A stretch of 64,000 nt of DNA from an uncultured Alphaproteobacteria bacterium (GCA_910576955.1 CAJTJB010000003.1:136305-200304), one strand, 5' to 3'. Numbered from the stretch's first letter, positions 26,115-35,046 are shown. The notes: a model not told the origin generated them from the sequence alone. Numbers and translations are program-made.

Positions 26115-26152
26115 AATCCCTTTCGCTGCGAAGCGCGGGGGATTTTTTTTTA
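26115..26152 (+). terminator. Intrinsic terminator
   Basis: AATCCC...CGC / GCG...GGGGATT stem around GCGAA, followed by a run of eight to nine T. Confidence 0.75.
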
Positions 26153-26192
26153 TACCTGTTAAAAAGTATAACAAATAAAATATAACTTGGCA

Positions 26193-26250
26193 TAAATAGA
26201 ATAATCTCTTGCAAATCATAAAAAATAAGCAGACGCTACAACTAAAGTAT
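26193..26250 (+). repeat. Direct repeat, copy 1 (leader of the LprI-like gene)
   Basis: A 58-bp sequence beginning TAAATAGAATAATCTCTTGC and ending ACAACTAAAGTAT. It recurs at 27963-28020 with one mismatch. Both copies sit just upstream of a gene for an exported protein. Confidence 0.85.
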
Positions 26251-26268
26251 CAGAAGCGGAGAAAAAAC

Positions 26269-27267
26269 ATGAGAATATTTTTTGCAATAGTTGCGTTTCT
26301 ATTAGCAAACACAACACCTGTTAAATGCGAGAATTTAGATTCTGGTTTTGACTGTTCGGAGAATGAGAGAAATGAACTAACATCAATAGAGGAAATGTAT
26401 TGCTTCAATGGAAAAATACAAAAACTAATTCCAGAAATGAAACGGGCATATAATTCTTTTTATAACACATTATCATCTAAAGAGCAGAAGATTTTACAAG
26501 AAAGTCAAAAAAATTGGTTTAATAATATTAAACATCAAAGTTTTGTAACACGAAATTCTTATGAAACTCGAGAATTTTATTTGTGCGAGCATATCCAAGA
26601 AAGGATTGATTTGCTAAAAGAATCCACAAAAAACAAAAATAAATGGACAGAATATTTAAATAATAGAGATAAAAACGCCCTTAATAAAATGCGATATTTA
26701 GAAAAGATAAAAAGTGATTATTCAGATATCTGTATTGAAGTAGAGAATTTTTTAAAAAATCAACCGACAAAGATAGAATTTGTACCATTTCAATTTGAAA
26801 AAGAAGATAAAGATGTGCTCGGAAACTTTGAAAGAGGAGGGATAAGTTCTACATTATATTTTGATATTGACAATGATGGAAAAAAAGAAAAAATAGAGCG
26901 TTATTCATCCATAATTGCTGGTACATTTTCCAGCAATGTGGAAGTATGGACATCATTTTATAAAACAGATGATACATCCAAAGGGCAACGTACAGTCATT
27001 AGCTCATATGGATGCGGCGCTGTGGAAATTTTTAAATATAAAAATCAAAATTATGTATTTTATATAGATGATATAATTAAAAATAATGATAAGATTTCTC
27101 AATATTATAATGAAAACAACCTAAAAAATGATAGTATGGAATATCTAAAACAGGCTTGTACAGAAGAAATATATGAAGAAAGAAATGTTTGTAATCCGCC
27201 ATATGTTACAATAATAAAATATGAAACAAATAACAAAGAGGAAATTTGCTTTTTTGCGCTAAAGTAA
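26269..27267 (+). CDS. Exported LprI-like protein with EF-hand-like segment
   Basis: The start is the ATG at 26269, with CGGAG upstream. It gives MRIFFAIVAFLLANTTPVKC, a signal peptide. Residues ~24-90 match the lysozyme-inhibitor LprI-type (DUF1311) pattern: C-S-E-N-E...E-M-Y-C, then AYNSFYNTLSSKEQKILQESQKNWFNNI. The C-terminal 150 residues include STLYFDIDNDGKKEKIERYS, an integrin/FG-GAP- or EF-hand-like D-x-D-x-D-G calcium loop. The gene is very AT-rich compared with flanking DNA. It opens a low-GC block running to 30360. Possible role: periplasmic protection against host lysozyme, inferred from the family only. Confidence 0.7.
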   Translation: MRIFFAIVAFLLANTTPVKCENLDSGFDCSENERNELTSIEEMYCFNGKIQKLIPEMKRAYNSFYNTLSSKEQKILQESQKNWFNNIKHQSFVTRNSYETREFYLCEHIQERIDLLKESTKNKNKWTEYLNNRDKNALNKMRYLEKIKSDYSDICIEVENFLKNQPTKIEFVPFQFEKEDKDVLGNFERGGISSTLYFDIDNDGKKEKIERYSSIIAGTFSSNVEVWTSFYKTDDTSKGQRTVISSYGCGAVEIFKYKNQNYVFYIDDIIKNNDKISQYYNENNLKNDSMEYLKQACTEEIYEERNVCNPPYVTIIKYETNNKEEICFFALK

Positions 27268-27301
27268 TTTGTTTATCATATCTATATAAGGGAAAAATAT
27301 T

Positions 27302-27832
27302 ATGAACGAAAAAGGTAATTCCAATAAAATCATAAATTGTACAGTTTTTCTATTTATTAGTATTATAAATTTACTGATTTTATATATGATACCGAAATAT
27401 ACCCCGGAATGGGATAAACATTCTATACAATTTGTGGAATTTATATATTTTCTTATAATTTCTTTATTTGTTTTCTTATTTTTTAATTATAAATTTTATC
27501 ATAAATATGGTTCTGGTGCTGTAATAGAAGTATGTTATAGTACACTATTTTATGTTCTTCTTTTAGGTTTGGTTCCAAGTGTTTTTTGGTGGCTACAATA
27601 TAATGTTGAAAGCAATATATATTCATTAGAACGCAAATTTGCTCTTGTGTTCGTATTAGCTTCTTACTCTTTATGTTTCAGTACAGCTTTTATTGGTTTG
27701 AGTGCTGTATGGTTAAATGATTACAAAAATAAAAAGATTGCCTTTCGCGTAAAAATGTTCTTTTTTCTTCTATTGTTTTTTTCTTCATTATTTTTGAGCG
27801 TTATTTATGTAACTCATATGTTTCGTGGGTGA
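27302..27832 (+). CDS. Small integral membrane protein
   Basis: A 176-residue protein with about five hydrophobic helices (roughly residues 12-33, 47-66, 75-100, 113-138 and 147-170) and short polar loops. AAGGGA precedes the ATG. It lies 34 bases after the LprI-like gene and shares its low GC content, so it is probably in the same transcript. No family recognised. Confidence 0.6.
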   Translation: MNEKGNSNKIINCTVFLFISIINLLILYMIPKYTPEWDKHSIQFVEFIYFLIISLFVFLFFNYKFYHKYGSGAVIEVCYSTLFYVLLLGLVPSVFWWLQYNVESNIYSLERKFALVFVLASYSLCFSTAFIGLSAVWLNDYKNKKIAFRVKMFFFLLLFFSSLFLSVIYVTHMFRG

Positions 27833-27962
27833 AAAAATAATTTTGCACAAAAATCTTCAGCAAACTAAAGTAGTATAATCAACTTATATCTCTGCGAAAA
27901 AAACACAGCGATACATTCGTTATTGCAAGGAGAATGTCAAAGATTTATCAAAAATAAGTGCT

Positions 27963-28020
27963 TAAATAGAATAATCTCTTGCAAATCATAAAAAATAGGC
28001 AGACGCTACAACTAAAGTAT
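27963..28020 (+). repeat. Direct repeat, copy 2 (leader of the 28053 lipoprotein gene)
   Basis: 57 of 58 bases match 26193-26250. Similarity resumes weakly in the signal-peptide codons (RIFFAIVAFLL versus RVFFAVVAILF), suggesting that leader plus 5' coding region was duplicated. Confidence 0.85.
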
Positions 28021-28052
28021 AACACAAGAATCGGAGAGGATGGAGAGAAAAG

Positions 28053-29063
28053 TTGAGATTTTTAAAGTATTTTAGAGTATTTTTTGCAGTAGTGGCGATA
28101 CTGTTTATTGTCAATTTAGCGGCTTGTCAAGTTTTAACTAAAGTGGATAAAAGGCAAGAAAAAATCGTTGATTGCGATGCTGATTTGCCTTTGGATGAGT
28201 TACATAAATGTATTGAAAAAGAAGCTGAAAAATATGCCCCTGAAGATATAGATACATATGTTCCATGTGAAACTGTTGTTTTAAAAGATACTTCCGCCAA
28301 AAAAATAGATTATTTTAAGAGTATTAAACATTGTTATAAAAAAGATAAATGTGCATATACCACTCCATTAGAAAAAAAGGGGGATTTAATAGTTTCCTAT
28401 CCTCAACCTCGTAGATATGATGACTTCAATTATGATATTAATTTACTCATAGCTAGAACACATCGTAATCATAGTAATGAAATATTCTTATGTGCAAATG
28501 CTACTTATGGGCATTGTAATACTACTATATTTCAAAATGGCGCGCGCCATTATTGCTACATTGAAAAAGGAATTAGAGGAAATGATTTTATTATTGCTAA
28601 AGAAAATGGAAAAGAAAATATATATGTCGTTGCTCTTAATGCTGTAGCCTTAGCTAACAAAAAATATCTGATTATAACCAATGTTTTGCATCTTTCCAAG
28701 TTAGATGTAGAAGAAATATTGAAATTAAAAGGTTTTACATATCCATATAAAATTGAAAGATTTCGAAGTGTTGCAGAAAAAACAACCTGGGAAGATATAA
28801 CTGTAGCTGAATTAAAAGATATGTTAGCTCGCGAAGGATACACCCCGACAATACGAGATAAAAGAGAACCATTATCTAAAAATAGGGAATTATTCTTTTT
28901 ATTAAATGACCAATATACTGTAGTTAATGGTTATCGTTTTTATGAAATAAAAGATAGTAAAGATATTAAAGAGGTTTCAATCAGTTTAGATAAGCGGAAA
29001 AATCCGAGCAAAATATATATTAAACAAGATGCTGATGTATATGAAATAGATATGAAACACTAA
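28053..29063 (+). CDS. Cysteine-rich lipoprotein, unknown function (TTG start)
   Basis: The frame starts at TTG (28053), eight bases after GGAGAG. An overlapping ATG at 28040 runs into a stop after 11 codons. The N-terminus MRFLKYFRVFFAVVAILFIVNLAAC is a lipoprotein signal. The mature ~310 residues contain several paired cysteines (VDCDADLPLDELHKC, HCYKKDKCAY, LCANATYGHC) in the first half and no cysteine in the second. AT-rich like the rest of the island. No family recognised. Its leader and signal sequence resemble those of the 26269 gene. Confidence 0.6.
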   Translation: MRFLKYFRVFFAVVAILFIVNLAACQVLTKVDKRQEKIVDCDADLPLDELHKCIEKEAEKYAPEDIDTYVPCETVVLKDTSAKKIDYFKSIKHCYKKDKCAYTTPLEKKGDLIVSYPQPRRYDDFNYDINLLIARTHRNHSNEIFLCANATYGHCNTTIFQNGARHYCYIEKGIRGNDFIIAKENGKENIYVVALNAVALANKKYLIITNVLHLSKLDVEEILKLKGFTYPYKIERFRSVAEKTTWEDITVAELKDMLAREGYTPTIRDKREPLSKNRELFFLLNDQYTVVNGYRFYEIKDSKDIKEVSISLDKRKNPSKIYIKQDADVYEIDMKH

Positions 29064-29107
29064 TTTTAACACTTTTCCCAAAACCAACATTTCTAAGGAG
29101 AATTCTA

Positions 29108-29426
29108 ATGACCATTACTTATAAATGTGCAAAATTATACTGGAGGTTATGATATCAATACTTTGTTTACCGAGTGGAATCTGTATTCCGATTTACAAAT
29201 AAACACCTCTACGGGGACAACCAATTACGGCAAAATAACAGGAAGCGATAAGAAAGATTTAATATTCATTACAGGAGATAGTGCAGAAATAGAAGTGAAA
29301 GCCGGAACAGGAGTGGATTATGTTAGTGCCGGCGGCGGTATAAATTATATACATTTAGGTAAAGATGATACCAGAGATGTTATAGCAAATGACAATGATT
29401 TCTACACAATTAAAAAGAGTGCATAA
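29108..29426 (+). pseudogene. Frameshifted RTX-like calcium-binding fragment
   Basis: A strong AAGGAG and ATG (29108) open a frame (MTITYK) that stops after 14 codons. The adjacent frame, open from 29127, encodes ~99 residues with ITGSDKKDLIF and GTGVDYVSAGGGINYIHLG, similar to degenerate hemolysin-type G-x-x-x-D-x-x repeats. One base removed near 29126 would join the two frames. This looks like a recently broken gene or a short remnant of an RTX protein. A GTG start at 29127 without a ribosome site is the alternative. Confidence 0.45.
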
Positions 29427-29569
29427 AGATATTTAGTACTTGTAAATCAATGAAAAAGTAAGAAAATATATAAAACAAAAAGAGAGGGAATGTGCTTTAT
29501 AAAAAGAGATTAACAATATCTTTGTTAATAAATTCAGTTGTTGAATGAAATAAAAAAATTGAAGGGGTT

Positions 29570-29965
29570 ATGAAACAGAAAATATTTTGGCTTGCAATCA
29601 GTGCTGTAATTGTATCTATATTGGAAATAGGTTCATATATAATAATCTATACAGAAGGATTTTGGGAGAATATCCCCAAAAAAATCGGGTTATTTATTCC
29701 ACAACTCATCTACTTTGCCGGACTGCTTTATACCTGTTATTTTTTTATATCAATCTGGCAAATCATACAACGGCAAAAAAATAATGTCATTTTAAAAATC
29801 ATATTTTTCTTTTATTATCTGATGTTTGTTTGGTGCATATCATACCATCAATATACTTCGCCAATATCCTATACGGGAAGTATATTATATAATGGTGTCG
29901 TAAAAGGCGAATGGATAGATACAAAAAGTTTAATCCGAAAAACAATAGGAGCGGTGAATGCATAA
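29570..29965 (+). CDS. Small membrane protein
   Basis: A 131-residue protein with three to four hydrophobic helices (residues ~6-28, 38-65, 73-95) and a short polar tail. GAAGGGG precedes the ATG closely. It overlaps the next membrane-protein gene by eight bases, suggesting a coupled pair. It belongs to the low-GC island. No family recognised. Confidence 0.5.
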   Translation: MKQKIFWLAISAVIVSILEIGSYIIIYTEGFWENIPKKIGLFIPQLIYFAGLLYTCYFFISIWQIIQRQKNNVILKIIFFFYYLMFVWCISYHQYTSPISYTGSILYNGVVKGEWIDTKSLIRKTIGAVNA

Positions 29966-30359
29966 ATGGGTTGGAGCATATTACGAAGATAAAAAAATAA
30001 ACTTTTACACAACTGTATGTGTTTTTTTTATTCTTGTGCAAATAATATACGGCTATATTGTCACACTAACCGAGATAACACAGCGGTATAATTTCAGTAT
30101 GAATTTTATTTTTTTAAGTTATGTAGTCTATCTGTGTAACCTGATATTAAATAAAGCAAAAGTTCTAGGGGATAAAACATATGAAAATGCAAGATTAATT
30201 ATAAAAATATATACAATTATCAGCATATTTATAACTTCTTTTTTATCAATGCAGGTTACAACCCTTTTTTCATATATTGGAATATTGATTGGTAATATAT
30301 TCATACACAACTATGTGTGTGATTTTTTATGTATGCCATTTAAACAATTATTAACTTAA
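29958..30359 (+). CDS. Small membrane protein overlapping the previous gene
   Basis: A 133-residue protein with about four hydrophobic segments (VCVFFILVQIIYGYIVT, FIFLSYVVYLCNLIL, IIKIYTIISIFITSF and LFSYIGILIGNIF). The ATG lies inside the end of the preceding gene. Last gene of the AT-rich island: two bases after its stop codon the tRNA-trailing element begins (reading from the opposite strand). Confidence 0.5.
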   Translation: MHKWVGAYYEDKKINFYTTVCVFFILVQIIYGYIVTLTEITQRYNFSMNFIFLSYVVYLCNLILNKAKVLGDKTYENARLIIKIYTIISIFITSFLSMQVTTLFSYIGILIGNIFIHNYVCDFLCMPFKQLLT

Positions 30360-30360
30360 A

Positions 30361-30453
30361 TCCGCCGCACGGGCGCTCATTCGCTACGCTCACCGGCGTT
30401 CTTCCGCCCGCCTTTTGCTTGTAGTGAACCAACTTTCTCGTTGGTTCAACTCC
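30361..30453 (-). repeat. tRNA-trailing structured element E2 (downstream of tRNA-fMet)
   Basis: Read on the minus strand, that is, 3' of the tRNA and past its terminator. It begins with GAACCAAC-GAGAAA-GTTGGTTC, an 8-bp hairpin, then ACTACAAGC. Next is a GGCG/CGCC hairpin with loop GGCGGAAGAA, and it ends CGAATGAGCGCCCGTGCGGC. The first arm plus its upstream bases (complement 30438-30455) matches the antisense of the tRNA-fMet T-arm in 17 of 18 bases. It is homologous to E1 at 45907-46003. Confidence 0.7.
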
Positions 30454-30471
30454 TTGCAACACATATAAAAC

Positions 30472-30501
30472 AAAAAAAGGTACCTTTAAGATACCTTTAT
30501 T
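30472..30501 (-). terminator. Terminator after tRNA-fMet
   Basis: Minus strand AAAGGTA...TACCTTT stem followed by TTTTG. Confidence 0.65.
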
Positions 30502-30535
30502 AATCAAACCAACTTTAACACACATACAAAAGTTA

Positions 30536-30553
30536 TGCAGGTGCCGCTGGCAC
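30536..30553. repeat. GCT-loop-type hairpin abutting the tRNA 3' end
   Basis: GCAGGTGCCGCTGGCAC, stem GTGCC/GGCAC; the same loop as the other members but a different stem. Confidence 0.55.
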
Positions 30554-30630
<77 letters not shown>

Positions 30631-30660
30631 ATATATAACGTTATCGCAACAACGAATGCA

Positions 30661-30689
30661 TATATAACCTCAAAAAAAATAGTTGTCAA
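30661..30689 (-). promoter_or_regulatory. Promoter of tRNA-fMet
   Basis: Minus strand TTGACA (complement 30684-30689), 17-bp spacer, TATATA (complement 30661-30666). Confidence 0.75.
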
Positions 30690-30706
30690 TAATATTTTTA
30701 TATCTT

Positions 30707-30734
30707 TTGCATATTTTTTTTTGCGTGCTAAAAT
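30707..30734 (+). promoter_or_regulatory. Probable promoter of lpxI-lpxB-comEC
   Basis: TTGCAT 30707-30712, 16-bp spacer, TAAAAT 30729-30734, 34 bp before the lpxI start. Divergent from the tRNA promoter. Confidence 0.5.
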
Positions 30735-30768
30735 CTGCGGCATACGGAAACAATGTAAAGGGAATGAA

Positions 30769-31650
30769 ATGGCGTCTGCAACCCCTGATAACACAACGGG
30801 TCTAACCCGAAATCCCGACCGCAAGCTAGGTATTATTGCCGGCGGCGGCGAGCTGCCGCAAAAGCTCTTGGAGTGGTGCAAAAAAAACAATCGCGCGTAT
30901 CACGCTTTGGCGATTAAAGGCAATGCCTGCGAGGAATATTTCACCAAAGATACCCCGCACGATTGGATAAGGATTGGGCAGGCAGGAACAGGTTTTAAGC
31001 GTTTTAAGGAAGAGGGTGTAAAAGAGATTGTTTTAATCGGCACGATTAAGCGCCCGACGCTTGCCGAGTTAGTGCCTGATTTGCGCACGGCGGCGTTTTT
31101 TGCCAAACTCGGCGCGAAATCTCTGGGCGATGACGGCATTCTCCGCGCGTTGGTGAAAGAAATTGAGGGCGAGGGGATGAAAGTTATCGGCATACAGGAG
31201 GTTGTGCCGGATTTGCTGGCGCGCGCGGGCACGCTGACCAAAAAGAACCCCGATAAAGAAGACGAAGAGGATATCCGCCGCGGCATAGAAGTTGCTTCGG
31301 CATTAGGGCGTTTGGATGTCGGGCAGTCGGTGGTGGTGCAGCAGGGCTTGGTGCTGGGCGTCGAGGGCATCGAGGGCACGGATAAGCTGATAACCCGTTG
31401 TGCAGACTATCAGCGCAAGGGTAAAGCCCCCGTGCTGGTAAAATTAAGAAAGCCGCAGCAGGATATGCGCATAGACCTGCCGACCATCGGCACCCGAACG
31501 GTGGAAAACGCGCATAACAGCGGTTTTAAAGGCATCGCCGTACACGCGGGTAATACGCTGATTGTCAACGAGGCGGAAGTGATAAAGCTGGCAAATAAAT
31601 ACGGAATGTTTATAAAAGGGATAATTCCGGCGGAGGAGGGGCAATGTTAA
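30769..31650 (+). CDS. lpxI: UDP-2,3-diacylglucosamine pyrophosphatase LpxI
   Basis: The start is the ATG at 30769, five bases after AAAGGGA. A longer frame upstream covers the promoter. A 293-residue cytosolic enzyme of the LpxI (DUF1009) family: RKLGIIAGGGELPQKLLEWC at the N-terminus, IGTIKRPTLAELVPDLRTAAF in the middle, and VVVQQGLVLGVEGIEGTD and MRIDLPTIGTRTVENAHNSG in the catalytic C-terminal domain. It hydrolyses UDP-2,3-diacyl-GlcN to lipid X, replacing LpxH, as usual in alphaproteobacteria. It overlaps lpxB by seven bases, so product and next enzyme are made together. Confidence 0.95.
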   Translation: MASATPDNTTGLTRNPDRKLGIIAGGGELPQKLLEWCKKNNRAYHALAIKGNACEEYFTKDTPHDWIRIGQAGTGFKRFKEEGVKEIVLIGTIKRPTLAELVPDLRTAAFFAKLGAKSLGDDGILRALVKEIEGEGMKVIGIQEVVPDLLARAGTLTKKNPDKEDEEDIRRGIEVASALGRLDVGQSVVVQQGLVLGVEGIEGTDKLITRCADYQRKGKAPVLVKLRKPQQDMRIDLPTIGTRTVENAHNSGFKGIAVHAGNTLIVNEAEVIKLANKYGMFIKGIIPAEEGQC

Positions 31651-32798
31651 TTTATTTGATAGCGGGCGAACCCTCGGGCGATATGCTGGGCGTGCGTTTA
31701 ATGCGCGCCTTGAAAGCGGAGGCACCGGACGTGCGGTTTGCCGGTGTTGGCGGTGAAAATATGGAAAAAGCCGGCTTGAAATCGCTGTTTGACATCACAG
31801 ACCTTGCCATAATGGGGCTGGCAGAGGTGATTCCGAGCATCCCGAAAGTTTTGCGCCGCATCCGCGAAACCGTTGCCGATATTGAGGCAAAAAAGCCTGA
31901 TGTTGTGGTAACGATAGATAGCTGGAGCTTTTCCGCCCGCGTGCATAAAGCGTTGCGCAAAAAAGGCATAAAGACGTTGCAAATGCATTATGTCGCGCCG
32001 CAGGTTTGGGCGTGGAAAAAGGGCAGGGCGAAAACAATGCACAAATATATCGACCGCCTGCTGACCCTGTTTCCGAACGAACCGGCATATTTCACGCCGC
32101 ACGGGCTCAAAACCGATTTTGTCGGTCATCCGGTCATTGAAAGCTCGATGATAAATGCCAACCCGCAGGATTTTTTGCATAAATACAACGTTCCGACAGA
32201 TAAAAAAATCGCGCTCATTCTCCCCGGCTCGCGCCATAACGAAGTCGCAAATCTTTTGCCGGTGTTTCTTGAAACCGCCGCGGCGCTGAAGCAAAATCAT
32301 CCCGAGCTTTATTTTGTGCTCCCGACCGTCAAAACCGTTGAAAACCGCGTTAAAAACATCTTGGCGGAAAAAGGCGCGGAGGTGTTGGTTGTCAACACGC
32401 AGGAAGACCGTTACGCCGCTGCCCGCGCTGCTAAAATGGCGATTGCCGCCTCGGGAACGGTAGCATTAGAACTGGCAATAGTCAACGTGCCGCACCTGAT
32501 AGCCTATAAAGCGCCGAAAATCACCGCTTGGCTGGTGCGCCATATCTCAAACATCAAATATGTCAATCTGACAAATATTCTGCTTGATAAGCCGATTGTG
32601 CCGGAGTTGCTGCAAGAGGACTGTACCAAAGAAAAGCTGCTCGCCGCGGCAGAAGATTTGCTCAATGAGCGTTCGGAGCTGCACAAGCGCGAATTAAACG
32701 GTTTTGAAGACTTGCGCGCCGCATTGGGCTTCGGACAGGAGTATCCCAGCCAAAAAGCCGCAGAAATCATCCTGCAGGCGATAAAAGAAAGGGCATAA
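31644..32798 (+). CDS. lpxB: Lipid-A-disaccharide synthase LpxB
   Basis: A 384-residue GT19 enzyme that joins lipid X to UDP-2,3-diacylglucosamine to give the lipid A disaccharide. Family signatures are visible: YLIAGEPSGDMLGVRLMRAL at the N-terminus, LQMHYVAPQVWAWKKGRA, FVGHPVIE, ILPGSRHNEV and ASGTVALELAI. Length is normal. GGAGGGG lies just before the ATG inside the end of lpxI. Second gene of a three-gene transcript. Confidence 0.96.
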   Translation: MLIYLIAGEPSGDMLGVRLMRALKAEAPDVRFAGVGGENMEKAGLKSLFDITDLAIMGLAEVIPSIPKVLRRIRETVADIEAKKPDVVVTIDSWSFSARVHKALRKKGIKTLQMHYVAPQVWAWKKGRAKTMHKYIDRLLTLFPNEPAYFTPHGLKTDFVGHPVIESSMINANPQDFLHKYNVPTDKKIALILPGSRHNEVANLLPVFLETAAALKQNHPELYFVLPTVKTVENRVKNILAEKGAEVLVVNTQEDRYAAARAAKMAIAASGTVALELAIVNVPHLIAYKAPKITAWLVRHISNIKYVNLTNILLDKPIVPELLQEDCTKEKLLAAAEDLLNERSELHKRELNGFEDLRAALGFGQEYPSQKAAEIILQAIKERA

Positions 32799-32803
32799 GA
32801 TAA

Positions 32804-34768
32804 ATGAGATGGTGGCTGCGCAAACAGTTTCTGCGCCTGAAACTTTACGCCTCCGAGAATTATTATAACGAGGCGGAGAGCCTGATTGTCTGGTACGCCG
32901 TCTGTTTTGCGCTCGGAGCGGCATTTTATTTTGCGCTGCCGCTGGAGCTGCCGGTGTGGACGGTTGCTGTTTTTCCGGAGCTCATTCTGCTGTTGCTGTA
33001 TTTAACGCGTGCCGAGCGGGAGAAATTTAAGCTCTGGACATACGTTTTGCTGTTTGCGCTGGGCTTGAGCATCGCCAAGGTCGACAGTATGTACCGTGCT
33101 GCACATCTTGAAAATAATTTGCCGGAAATCACATATTTAAGAGGGAAAGTTAAAGAATTAGATTACAATTCAAACAATCGCCCGCGCATTTTACTAACTG
33201 CCGCGGATGATTTTGAACGCCGACTCAAAGGGGATTACCGCATCAGCCTGATATATGCTGAAAAGTGGCTGAAACCGGGCATTTGCGTTGAGACGGTCGC
33301 CAAACTGCCGAAACGCTACACGCCCAATCCGTTAAGCAATTATAATTTTGAACGGGCGAATTTCTATAAAGGCATCAGCGCCGGCGGATACAGCATTGCG
33401 CCGCTGTTTGAAGTCGAATGTGACGAACCCGCGCCCGCCGTTTCGGAAACCATCGGCAATATCCGCAGTTATATCAAAGATACAGTCACGAAAAACACGA
33501 CGCCCGAACAAGGCGGAATAATCAAAGCCTTAACCATCGGCGATAAAAGCGGCATAGCCGAAGAGCAGACGGAAAATTATCGCACGGCGGGTTTGGCGCA
33601 TTTTCTCGCCATATCCGGTATGCATATGGGAATGATTGCGCTGTTGGTGTTTTTTCTGTTTCGCGCGCTGCTGTTTTCGTTCGGAGCAGGGCGGTATGAC
33701 TTGCGTAAACCGGCAGCAATCACCGCGCTGGCGTTCACGTTTGCATATTTTCTGATATCAGGGCAGAGCGTATCATGCATAAGGGCGTTTGTGATGACCT
33801 CGCTGGTGCTGTTGGGCGTGTTGTTGAACCGCCGTGCGATTACGCTGCGCCTGTGGGCGTTTGCGGTGTTGGTTGTCACGGTCATCACGCCGTCTGCGGT
33901 TGTGTCGCCGGGGTTTATGATGTCATTTGCCGCGGTGCTGGGCTTGGTGGCTTTTTATGAGCAACACGGCAACCGCCTGCGCAGCTGGTTTTCCGCACAA
34001 AGCCTGATGGGCAAAATCGGCGCATATCTCGCCGGTGTCCTCATAACCGACCTTGTCGCAAGCTTAATGACACTGCCGTACAGTATGTATTATTTTCATC
34101 AGGTTTCGGTTTATACGAGCCTCGGCAATTTGCTTGCCGCACCAGTGATTGCGTTTTGGATAATGCCGGCGCTGCTGCTGTTTTTAATCAGCCTGCCGCT
34201 GGGGCTGGGGGAATATGCGGTTAAGCCGCTTGCCGCCGGTGTGGATGTTATCAATCATATCACGGCGTGGGTATCATCATTGCCTGCTGCCAAAAGCGGC
34301 GAAGGGGTAGGGGCAATGCCCGACTGGGGCATTTTCGTTTTAACGCTTGGTTTATTGTGGCTCTGTATCTGGCAGTCACGCTGGCGCCGCTGGGGCTGGC
34401 TTGGTATAGTCGCCGGCTTGATAGGATTATACTTCACACCCGCACCGGATTTTGTGTTTGATGAAAGCGGCACAACCTACGCCTATAAAAACACCTCTGG
34501 CAAATTAAGTTTAAGCCCATACCATAAAAACCGCTTTTTATCCAAAATGTGGACCGGCACGAACAAACCTGCAGAAGACGAAAGCTTAATATGTGACAAA
34601 AAGAGTTGCGTTTATAAAGAAAGAATAGAGTTCGGCAAAGGCTGGCTTAAGCTCGACGGCAAAAACATCCCCCTCAAATCCGGCGGTTATATCAACTTAA
34701 AAAGCGGCATCCGCTATCATCACCCCGAGCATTCCCGCCCGTGGAATAGGCGCTTTATCTCATCGTGA
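32804..34768 (+). CDS. comEC: ComEC/Rec2-family DNA uptake channel
   Basis: A 654-residue multi-spanning inner-membrane protein, five bases after lpxB. Residues ~30-80 are hydrophobic helices. Residues ~90-210 are a DUF4131-type soluble domain (ITYLRGKVKELDYNSNN, NPLSNYNFERANFYKGISAGG). Residues ~230-560 are the competence channel domain with IIKALTIGDKSGIAEEQTENY, GLAHFLAISGMHMGMIA and SGQSVSCIRAFVM. The C-terminal ~100 residues are a short soluble domain instead of the complete metallo-beta-lactamase-like nuclease domain of Bacillus ComEC. Short tails of this kind are common in alphaproteobacteria. It would import single-stranded DNA if the other competence genes are present elsewhere. Confidence 0.88.
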   Translation: MRWWLRKQFLRLKLYASENYYNEAESLIVWYAVCFALGAAFYFALPLELPVWTVAVFPELILLLLYLTRAEREKFKLWTYVLLFALGLSIAKVDSMYRAAHLENNLPEITYLRGKVKELDYNSNNRPRILLTAADDFERRLKGDYRISLIYAEKWLKPGICVETVAKLPKRYTPNPLSNYNFERANFYKGISAGGYSIAPLFEVECDEPAPAVSETIGNIRSYIKDTVTKNTTPEQGGIIKALTIGDKSGIAEEQTENYRTAGLAHFLAISGMHMGMIALLVFFLFRALLFSFGAGRYDLRKPAAITALAFTFAYFLISGQSVSCIRAFVMTSLVLLGVLLNRRAITLRLWAFAVLVVTVITPSAVVSPGFMMSFAAVLGLVAFYEQHGNRLRSWFSAQSLMGKIGAYLAGVLITDLVASLMTLPYSMYYFHQVSVYTSLGNLLAAPVIAFWIMPALLLFLISLPLGLGEYAVKPLAAGVDVINHITAWVSSLPAAKSGEGVGAMPDWGIFVLTLGLLWLCIWQSRWRRWGWLGIVAGLIGLYFTPAPDFVFDESGTTYAYKNTSGKLSLSPYHKNRFLSKMWTGTNKPAEDESLICDKKSCVYKERIEFGKGWLKLDGKNIPLKSGGYINLKSGIRYHHPEHSRPWNRRFISS

Positions 34769-34815
34769 GGCATTGCAAGAGCTTTAGCCCGTGACAATAT
34801 CCCTCTTTTTAGTAG

Positions 34816-35046
34816 TCATTGCGAGGCTTGCTTGCAAGCCGTGGCAATCTCCCTCTTTTACCCTCCTCCCCCCTCATTCTTACCCGTCATCCCTCGAATC
34901 GTTGCAGGTGGCGCTGCCACTCAAGGGATCTCCCGCTCCAAGAGCATACTCACACAGCCCGCGCATAGCTTTTTACCTCCCCCCCAGCGAGGGGCTTGCT
35001 CTTTGAATCTCCTCCCCCTTGGCGGGGGAGGTAAGGGAGAGGGGGA
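34816..35046. repeat. Repeat cluster: REP, GCT-loop hairpin, two GC-rich palindromes
   Basis: A REP unit lies at 34816-34852 (inner arms GGCTTGC/GCAAGCC). A GCT-loop hairpin at about 34893-34928 reads GTTGCAGGTGGCGCTGCCAC. A partial GC-rich unit lies at about 34975-35000, then a full one at 35008-35046 (CTCCCCCTTGGCGGGGGAGG). The remaining gap to 35190 holds a partial GTTGGGCGCTGCCACTGCC copy but no gene. Confidence 0.75.
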
